DNA of 64,000 nucleotides from Lentimicrobium saccharophilum (GTDB taxonomy: Bacteria; Bacteroidota; Bacteroidia; Bacteroidales; Lentimicrobiaceae), in assembly GCF_001192835.1 (NCBI RefSeq), contig NZ_DF968183.1, forward strand, positions 186,001 to 250,000. The letters run 5' to 3'. Position numbers and translations under genes: made by a program. This document shows positions 34,135-40,813 of the stretch, one piece after another; the first letter of the stretch is position 1; each line of letters opens with the position of its first letter. Under the pieces are notes generated by a model that saw only the letters and a list, made by a program, of their open reading frames with translations, was not told the origin of the DNA and did not search any database.

Positions 34135-35499
34135 TTATTTCCTGATCTTACCCCTTTTCATGGAAAAGAAAGTGCCTGGAATACAGAGCAATGCAAATAC
34201 AACAAAAGCGTATCTGATACTGGTCATAAGTCCTGCAGTGTTTTCAAGGCCTGCGCCTTTATTCCCCATGATCAGTGCGAACATCATCAGGCTGATGCCC
34301 ATGCTCATGGTTTGACCGGTCAGGCGCATGGTGCCCAGCGTAGCAGAAGCAATACCATAATGTGAAGGATTTACCGAACTCATTACAGCATTGGTGTTGG
34401 GTGAAGAAAAAAGGGCAAAACCCAGCCCAAGTATTACCTGAAGCAAAATGATAAAGGTGATGCTGCTGCCGGGATTGAGAAATGAAAATGCGCCCAGTCC
34501 GATTACTGTAAGCCCCATGCCTGAAGAGGCAAGCACATATGGTTCCAGGCGGTCGCTGAGTTTGCCTGCCACAGGTGAAAGCAGCGTCATCATCACCGGT
34601 TGGGCCATAAGAATCAATCCTGTTTTTTCTGGTGAAAGCCCTTTGATTTGCTGCAGGTAAAAGCTTAGCAGGAATACAAGAGCGAAAGTCGCACTGTAAT
34701 TGATAAAAGCGGCGAGGTTGGAGAAAATAAAAACCTGATTACCACTGAATGAGCTTATCTGCAGCAGCGGATCGGGTGCTTTCTTTTCGATTACTGCAAA
34801 AAGCCATAATCCAGCGATGCCGCATAAAAGAAATATAAGACCCTGCAATCCGGGCATTTTTGGGAAACCATAGATGATAAGGGCCAGGCTGAGTCCATAG
34901 ATCATGCTTCCTGAAAGATCAAATGTGCCCGATACAGATAATTTACGGTCATTCTCAAGTTTTGTTGCTGCGATCGGAATTACGATGGTCGCCAGCAATC
35001 CGATCAGTGCAAAAATGCTTCTCCATCCCAGCAGGGAGGTCATCAGTCCGCCAAGCGTAGGACCAAGGCTTAGTCCTAAGTATACCGAAGCAACATTGAT
35101 GCCCAGTACTTTACCTCTTTCCTCCCTGGGAAAGGAGGAAGTGAGAATGGCAATGGCTGTGGCATAAATCATTGCGCCCCCGGCGCCGTTAAAAAAACGC
35201 GAAATTATCAGCAATAACTCAGAGCCGGCCAGGGCCGATGCAAAAGCGGTAATTGCGAAAAAAACAATTCCAAGCATAAATATTTTTTTTCTGCCAAATT
35301 TGTCAGAAAGCCGGCCAAAGGGGAGAAGAAAGACAGCTGCTGAAAGCAGGTAGGATGTGGTAACCCAGCCAAGTCCGATAGTGTCCATCCCCAGGTCTTT
35401 CCCCATTGCAGGCAACGCGATGTTAATGGCGGAGCCCATGAATGGCGTCAGAAATGAAGCCAGGGTTGTAACAAACAATATGGAACGGCGGGCGCTCAT
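34135..35499 (-). CDS. MFS transporter, DHA2/EmrB-like drug exporter
   Basis: A 454-residue major facilitator protein. The loop 2-3 signature is GRLSDKFGRKKIFM, the helix 4-5 segment GGAMIYATAIAILTSSFPREERGK and the motif C-type LGPTLGGLMTSLLGWR are typical of proton-driven drug exporters of the DHA2 group. About 14 transmembrane helices can be drawn. It probably exports toxic compounds; the specificity is unknown. It lies next to, but 39 bases from, the NAD(P)-binding gene and on the same strand. Confidence 0.9.
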   Translation of the reverse strand: MSARRSILFVTTLASFLTPFMGSAINIALPAMGKDLGMDTIGLGWVTTSYLLSAAVFLLPFGRLSDKFGRKKIFMLGIVFFAITAFASALAGSELLLIISRFFNGAGGAMIYATAIAILTSSFPREERGKVLGINVASVYLGLSLGPTLGGLMTSLLGWRSIFALIGLLATIVIPIAATKLENDRKLSVSGTFDLSGSMIYGLSLALIIYGFPKMPGLQGLIFLLCGIAGLWLFAVIEKKAPDPLLQISSFSGNQVFIFSNLAAFINYSATFALVFLLSFYLQQIKGLSPEKTGLILMAQPVMMTLLSPVAGKLSDRLEPYVLASSGMGLTVIGLGAFSFLNPGSSITFIILLQVILGLGFALFSSPNTNAVMSSVNPSHYGIASATLGTMRLTGQTMSMGISLMMFALIMGNKGAGLENTAGLMTSIRYAFVVFALLCIPGTFFSMKRGKIRK

Positions 35500-35659
35500 C
35501 AGCAGTTTTTTTGCAAATGTATTCTAAATTGATTTTCAAACCCTGCAAGTTGTCAAGATAAGAGGGTCGAATGACGTGAGCAATGTAATTAGCAGCATTA
35601 CAGAACAAATCTTTGCATGAATGGTTTAATTCTGAGGTTGTAAATAAAGATTAAAAGCT

Positions 35660-36046
35660 ATGAGTTATTATTTTTCGACAATAATGGATTGTTCCGTTGA
35701 GGAAGCGGTTGAGAAGGTCACAGCTAAGCTGAAGGAATATGGTTTCGGGATCATCACGCAGGTGAATGTTCAGGAAACCCTTAAAGAAAAGATCGGAGTT
35801 GAATTCAGGAAATACCGCATTCTTGGGGCATGTAATCCGGCCTATGCCCACCGCGCTTTATCAGCCGAGAACAGGATTGGCCTGTTGCTGCCATGCAATG
35901 TAATTGTTTATGAAAGGGAAGATGGCAACACTGAAGTTGCGGCCATAAACCCTAAAATCAGCATGGAAAAGGTTGGTAATAAAGAGCTGTCTGATTTTTC
36001 GTGTGAAGTCACCGAAATTATGGAAAAAGTAATCAAGGCCATGTAG
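35660..36046 (+). CDS. DUF302 domain protein
   Basis: A 128-residue cytoplasmic protein. The DUF302 pattern is visible as EEAVEKVTAKLKEYGFGIITQVNVQETLKEKIG, then YRILGACNPAYAHRAL and a LLLPCNVIVYERE strand. The family has a beta-alpha fold and no proven biochemical role; related domains are near thiol and cytochrome genes. It stands alone, convergent with the conserved gene downstream, with only two bases between the stops. Confidence 0.88.
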   Translation: MSYYFSTIMDCSVEEAVEKVTAKLKEYGFGIITQVNVQETLKEKIGVEFRKYRILGACNPAYAHRALSAENRIGLLLPCNVIVYEREDGNTEVAAINPKISMEKVGNKELSDFSCEVTEIMEKVIKAM

Positions 36047-36048
36047 GT

Positions 36049-37464
36049 TCAATCGGTGTAACCAAAGAGCTTTTTACTTTTAATGGACTCTGCCACATAA
36101 ACGGGGACGAGTTTCTCCCAGGAGGAATCTTTGTTCTGGATTCTTTCAAGTACCATAGGGGAAAATATGGAAAGATGTTTTTCGTTGATATCTTCAATGT
36201 CAAGGATTTTTCGGGCAGAAATCAGATGCCTGTATAGGTAGGCTGAATCCTCAGGGAGGTTTATATCTCCGGAATGTCTGATTTTCCCGCTTTCTTCGTC
36301 AATGGCCGGATAAACGTACATCTTCATGTTATCTGGAAAAAGTTTACCAAAGGCCTCAAGCATTCCCCCTTTCAGATTGGTATAATAGGTTTTGTCAAAA
36401 ACTTTTTCCAGTGTATCAACACCTATGACTATTCTTAGTTTATTGATCCTGAATCCGGAGAAATATGCGACAAGTTTATAGAATTCCCTGAATCCGGAGA
36501 CCATAACATTTTGTCCCATGCCATTGAGCAGGTCGACGCGGTCGAGGAAATCTCTTTCATCTATATTATCAACTTCCTGCGATAGCAGGTTGTGCAATGT
36601 AATTTCGCAGAAGGAGAGGGTTGTCTTCTTGTCGTAATCTTCATCGCGTTTAAAGATAGCGTAACTTGATTTCAGGATATCAATACCTGCATAAGTGATG
36701 GGCCGGAAACTTCCTCTGAAAGCAAGGACATTTTTTTTATAGAGCATATCTGCCGGTTCCTGCACCATCCCGTACCTGTCGAACATAATGGCGCTGGTCA
36801 TACCATTCTTTACCAATTGAACGGCAAGCAGGCGGTTGTCGACATATGCCAACTGGGGGCCGTTCATCCTTATCATGGTAATGTCAAGGCGGTCAGGGGA
36901 AAGGTTGTCCATAAGCGATTGCAGAAAACTATTCGGCCTGTCATGGTGAAAGTAACAGGCGTAGATCAGGTTTACGCCAACTATGCCCAGCGTGTTCTGC
37001 TGCAGCAGGTTATCTCTTTCATGCAACTCCACATGAATGATCACTTCATTGGGTTCGTCCTCCTGCTTCAGTTGGAAACGGCAACCTATCCAGCCATGGC
37101 TGATATTGTCTTTCCGGTAATTGATCGTTGAAACAGTATCCGCAAAGGCAAAAAATCGTGTAGGCTTTTCTCTTTTTCCCTGCAGCACTCCGACCAGTTG
37201 ATCATACTCGCACCTGAGCATTTCCTCCAGCCGCTGGCATGAAACATAGCGTTTGCTGACCTGCTGATTGCTGTATAATACATCGCTGTATTGCTTATCG
37301 TAGGCGGAGATGGTTTTCGCTATGGTTCCGCTTGCGCCGCCGGCCTGAAAAAATGCCCTTGAAACTTCCTGGCCGCCTCCGATTTCAGCAAATACCCCAT
37401 AAGTCGACTGGTCGAGGTTTAAGGTCAGCGCTTTCAGGCCGGTGCTCAGAACTTGTCTTTCCAT
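36049..37464 (-). CDS. Conserved protein of unknown function, downstream of the flavin-riboswitch receptor
   Basis: A 471-residue soluble protein without signal peptide. It begins with STGLKALTLNLDQSTYGVFAEIGGGQEVSRAFFQAGGASGT, a block that I recognise from a conserved family in Bacteroidota and other bacteria that is often labelled nicotinate-nucleotide adenylyltransferase or TonB-dependent receptor in databases. Neither name is supported: no HxGH nucleotidyltransferase motif and no beta-barrel pattern are visible. It is 37 bases downstream of the TonB receptor and probably in the same transcript, hence possibly under the FMN riboswitch. The function is unknown. Confidence 0.75.
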   Translation of the reverse strand: MERQVLSTGLKALTLNLDQSTYGVFAEIGGGQEVSRAFFQAGGASGTIAKTISAYDKQYSDVLYSNQQVSKRYVSCQRLEEMLRCEYDQLVGVLQGKREKPTRFFAFADTVSTINYRKDNISHGWIGCRFQLKQEDEPNEVIIHVELHERDNLLQQNTLGIVGVNLIYACYFHHDRPNSFLQSLMDNLSPDRLDITMIRMNGPQLAYVDNRLLAVQLVKNGMTSAIMFDRYGMVQEPADMLYKKNVLAFRGSFRPITYAGIDILKSSYAIFKRDEDYDKKTTLSFCEITLHNLLSQEVDNIDERDFLDRVDLLNGMGQNVMVSGFREFYKLVAYFSGFRINKLRIVIGVDTLEKVFDKTYYTNLKGGMLEAFGKLFPDNMKMYVYPAIDEESGKIRHSGDINLPEDSAYLYRHLISARKILDIEDINEKHLSIFSPMVLERIQNKDSSWEKLVPVYVAESIKSKKLFGYTD

Positions 37465-37501
37465 TATTTCTTCAGGCGGTTAACCAGGCTAAGATAAAGT
37501 T

Positions 37502-40072
37502 TTAAAACGAAATTTTCATCGATAAGTTAAACGTTCTGCCCTGAGACCAGAATCCCCTGAATGAATCAATATCATGGGTGATTCCATCTTCACCTCGCAT
37601 GATGGCCTCCTTATCCAGCAGATTATAACAACTTACCGAAGCAATGGTTTTCAGGCCTGCAATTTTAAAACCATAGTTTACAAACAGGTCGGTAATGCTG
37701 TAATCGGGTATACGGTAGGGCTGCCTCCGGTCATCCGGGTTGTTACGGCCAGCCGGATCAAATTCCGCATATAATCGTCCGTGATAGAGCCAGTTAAAGT
37801 TAAGCGTTAGATCAGGAAGCAGTATCAGCTCTCCATAAATACCAGCCTGAAATTGCGGCGCGTCGCCAACTTTCAGATCTTTTGCATAAACCTCTGTGTA
37901 ATCGATAAGCACCTGATTGTCATTGTATAATTCAGCCTGAACGTCGTTTTTCCAGCGCCAGTCTCCGAGCGACAGAAACGAACCAAGCATAAGGTTGCGC
38001 GATAGTTTGGCTGTTCCTTCAAATTCCAATCCTTTGTGCAAGGCGTCAAGACCCCTGATCAGCGCCCTTGTCTGGGTGTTGTTTTCAAGTTGAATATTTT
38101 CGCGGCTCAGCAATGATTTATCTTTCCATAGGGTGTAATAGGCATTGAATTTCAGGTTGACGTTGCCCCTGCCGAAATTATAGCCGGCTTCAAAAGCTTC
38201 GATGACTTCATTGCCAAGGTCCTGTACTACTGCATTGCTGAAGTTGGCAAAAACAAATTTGAAATATGGCGCCTTGGAATAATAGCCTGCGTTCAGGTAG
38301 AAATTGTGGTGATTGTCAATGCTGTAATCCAATCCGGCTTTCAGGTCATATCCTGCTTTTGAAACCAGTTCGCTTTCAGTGTTGCCGATGTAATTGATCC
38401 GGTCAGCACGTCTGAACCAGGTATTTGAAACAGTACCGGCTGCAAACGCGTTCACTTTGCCGATCCGGTATTCTGCCTGCCCGAAGTAACTTACAACATC
38501 CACCCGGGCATCGTTATCAACATTGATGATGTCGCCTACACCTTTGATCTGATTCCTGCCACCGATCCCGGCCAAAGACCATGCGTACTGATCAACCCAG
38601 AAATTTCCTCCCAGCAGATTGCTGATCTCTTCCCTGAGGTTTGATTTGAAATATCGCGAATGAATACCGGTAATGATTTTAAAATTCCCGTTCACCTCAT
38701 GGTTGAGGGTTGAAAGGAGCCCGTACCATACATGACTGGCCCTGTAATTGGTAAGGATAATTTTTGAAAACCCCTTAACATATTCACCTCCTGCCAGCTG
38801 AACCGAATCGCTGTGCGTGGTATTTTGACGGTAAACGGCTTCCCAGTCAATCTGATTGTTTTTACGGAAGCCAGATGCCCCTTCGCTCATAAAAGATTCA
38901 GAAAACTTTCCGCCTCCATCGCCGAATGAAAGATATGCAGAACTTGCCAGCAGGCTCTTCTCATTGATATTCCAATAATGATTCAGCGCGAGCTGAGGTT
39001 TATGATAAAAGTTTTCGGACAGGCTTTCAATTTTTCCGTTTAAGATTCCCCAGTTTGGATTATAGCGATTACCGAATTGATCGTACTGTTGTTTGGTAAG
39101 TCCGTAAGTCCGTTGTCCATGCCTTTCGGGAGCACCCATTCCCGTAAAAACCAGCAGATGCTCCGGATTTATTTGCTTGCTGATGGAGAGAAACCAGGCC
39201 CAGGCATCAACATGGGTAGCATCAACATATCCGGGCCCGGTTGTGCGGGATCCGAGAAATGTAAGTGCATAACCTTTTTCTGTTTTTCCGGTCGAAAAAC
39301 TCAGAATAGTTTTTCTGTTGCCAAAATCGGAAATGGCATGGCTTACCGATCCGCCTTTTGATGCTTCTGTGGTTTTTGTGATGATGTTAATGGTGCCACC
39401 CACCGAGTTTAATGCAACCCGTGAGGCTCCAAGACCGCGCTGAACCTGGATGCTTTGTGTCGCATCGCCCAGTCCTGCCCAGTTCGACCAGTAAACCAGT
39501 CCGTTTTCAACGCTACTGACGGGTACGCCGTTTAACAGCAATCCGAGATTCTCCTGCTGAAAACCCCTGATACTGATACGTGCATCGCCATTTCCGCCAC
39601 CAAGTTTGGTGGCATATACACCCGGTGTCATTTTCATGATTTCAGGGTATTCCTGCCCGCCGATTTCCCGTTGTATCAAAGCTGTTTTTATGGTGCTGAT
39701 GGCAACGGGCGTGTTGCGTTCCCGGGCATGCGATGAAATTATGCTGACCTCGTCAAGTCCGATCATATCGGGAGTCAGTTGGATATTCAAAAACTCATTT
39801 CTATCCCCGACCATAACCCCAATGCTGAAAGGCCGGTAAGAAAGGTGAGTAAATGTTAAAATCTGATTGCCTTTTTCGATCAGAAGACTGAAATAACCGT
39901 TTTGATCAGTCACTGTGCCTTTGTTTTGCCGACCAGTCTGAATTGAGACCTGTTCTATTCCTGTCCCGCTGGTATAGTCGGTGACCCTGCCTTTTAATGC
40001 AATCTGGGCGGTTGATGTCAGTTGTGAAAAGCTGATGAGAAGCGTGATAAGAGAGGTGATGAGTTGTTTCAT
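37502..40072 (-). CDS. TonB-dependent outer-membrane receptor under an FMN riboswitch
   Basis: An 856-residue outer-membrane receptor. A signal peptide (residues 1-22, ending STAQ) is followed by a carboxypeptidase D regulatory-like domain (about 25-115, GRVTDYTSGTGIEQV to LSYRPFS), the plug (about 120-245, with MKMTPGVYATKLGGGNGDARISIRGFQ and GGTINIITKT), and a 22-strand type barrel ending in Phe (FNLSMKISF). Such receptors import ligands with TonB energy. The leader carries a canonical FMN aptamer, so expression should fall when flavin is abundant, and the ligand is most simply riboflavin, FMN or a precursor. A TonB box is not obvious. The ligand is an inference. Confidence 0.93.
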   Translation of the reverse strand: MKQLITSLITLLISFSQLTSTAQIALKGRVTDYTSGTGIEQVSIQTGRQNKGTVTDQNGYFSLLIEKGNQILTFTHLSYRPFSIGVMVGDRNEFLNIQLTPDMIGLDEVSIISSHARERNTPVAISTIKTALIQREIGGQEYPEIMKMTPGVYATKLGGGNGDARISIRGFQQENLGLLLNGVPVSSVENGLVYWSNWAGLGDATQSIQVQRGLGASRVALNSVGGTINIITKTTEASKGGSVSHAISDFGNRKTILSFSTGKTEKGYALTFLGSRTTGPGYVDATHVDAWAWFLSISKQINPEHLLVFTGMGAPERHGQRTYGLTKQQYDQFGNRYNPNWGILNGKIESLSENFYHKPQLALNHYWNINEKSLLASSAYLSFGDGGGKFSESFMSEGASGFRKNNQIDWEAVYRQNTTHSDSVQLAGGEYVKGFSKIILTNYRASHVWYGLLSTLNHEVNGNFKIITGIHSRYFKSNLREEISNLLGGNFWVDQYAWSLAGIGGRNQIKGVGDIINVDNDARVDVVSYFGQAEYRIGKVNAFAAGTVSNTWFRRADRINYIGNTESELVSKAGYDLKAGLDYSIDNHHNFYLNAGYYSKAPYFKFVFANFSNAVVQDLGNEVIEAFEAGYNFGRGNVNLKFNAYYTLWKDKSLLSRENIQLENNTQTRALIRGLDALHKGLEFEGTAKLSRNLMLGSFLSLGDWRWKNDVQAELYNDNQVLIDYTEVYAKDLKVGDAPQFQAGIYGELILLPDLTLNFNWLYHGRLYAEFDPAGRNNPDDRRQPYRIPDYSITDLFVNYGFKIAGLKTIASVSCYNLLDKEAIMRGEDGITHDIDSFRGFWSQGRTFNLSMKISF

Positions 40073-40139
40073 GGTATTCTGTTGTTTGACCTGTTTTCTT
40101 TTCGCAATCCGGATAACAATACCCGAATAACAAATACTA

Positions 40140-40190
40140 CAGGGCAGAATACCTTTATACTACCGGCAGGCATATCTATGCCTCCGGCAG
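40140..40190 (-). promoter_or_regulatory. Expression platform of the FMN riboswitch
   Basis: A long hairpin (40160-40190; 13 pairs with one bulge and one wobble, loop of four) stands just after the aptamer. Further downstream CTGCCCTG (minus strand, 40140-40147) is the exact complement of CAGGGCAG at the 5' edge of the aptamer (40310-40317). No T run follows the hairpin. This looks like a mutually exclusive pairing that could control either elongation or access to the leader. Confidence 0.5.
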
Positions 40191-40199
40191 CAATCTCAG

Positions 40200-40323
40200 A
40201 TTCTTCTTCCATCCAGACTTTACTGTCGGTACCGGAATTTAACCGGTTCAGTCATTCAGCATATTTGCTGTTTGAGTCGCGGACTCTACCGCCGATCGGG
40301 AATTTCACCCTGCCCTGAAGAAT
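40200..40323 (-). ncRNA. FMN riboswitch (RFN element)
   Basis: A 124-base aptamer on the minus strand. It has the hallmark stretches AGGGCAGGGTGAAATTCCC, CGGCGGTAGAGTCCGCGA, then AACCGGTTAAATTCCGGTAC, CGACAGTAAAGTCTGGATGG and the closing AGAAG. The P1 stem is ATTCTTC paired with GAAGAAT. The order and sequence of all conserved joining regions match the RFN consensus. It binds FMN and normally turns off flavin synthesis or transport genes. The next gene is a TonB-dependent receptor, 128 bases downstream. Confidence 0.96.
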
Positions 40324-40330
40324 TGTGCGG

Positions 40331-40360
40331 CAAAAGTAAAGATATTTTTTTCGGATGCAA
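40331..40360 (-). promoter_or_regulatory. Consensus promoter of the riboswitch-receptor transcript
   Basis: On the minus strand a -33 TTG (40358-40360) and a -7 TACTTTTG (40331-40338) stand 19 bases apart. The RNA would start a few bases before the P1 stem of the FMN aptamer. Confidence 0.8.
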
Positions 40361-40813
40361 GCAAAAAATCAAATATGCTTCAACGGTAAAAGCCCAACAT
40401 AATCTGGTGACCCTGATTATGCTATAAATTATCCTTGCCATTTATAAGTGACCATGACATGGGGGTTAAACCTTGGGATATGCTGTTAATTTATTGATAT
40501 ACAGTTATTAAATTAGGTGTAAAGGATCAAATTATTTAAGCATTGTCAAAATTAATAGCTTTAGAAGAATTGACCGGAATCGGAATATATTTACAAATTT
40601 GTTCCCGATATATACATTATATCTTGGTTACACATATTAAGTGGCTGATAAATAGTAAGATATTTTACTAAATTAACTATATTTTCATTATCTTTATGAT
40701 GAAATATACTGAAACAATAATCCGGTGTTGTTGTTGTAATTACTTGAGTTATTTGCGCTGATCCTATGTCAGGATCAACCGGATATAATATAAATATTTG
40801 ATTGTTAAAGCTG
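40361..40813. other. AT-rich intergenic region upstream of the hybrid kinase
   Basis: About 450 bases without a credible gene. It contains two perfect 7-bp hairpins, CATAATC/GATTATG (40398-40404 and 40415-40421) and TGATCCT/AGGATCA (40759-40765 and 40771-40777). The second lies in the kinase leader, 37 bases before the ATG. A near-consensus -7 element TATCTTTA is at 40689-40696. Confidence 0.4.

Noticed and set aside
36049-37464. Name nicotinate-nucleotide adenylyltransferase or TonB receptor for this protein
   Set aside because: No HxGH or ISSTxxR motif and no beta-barrel or plug features are present; I left it as unknown.
40064-40318. Plus-strand open frame opposite the riboswitch
   Set aside because: It is antisense to the conserved RNA aptamer, whose sequence constraints explain the open frame.
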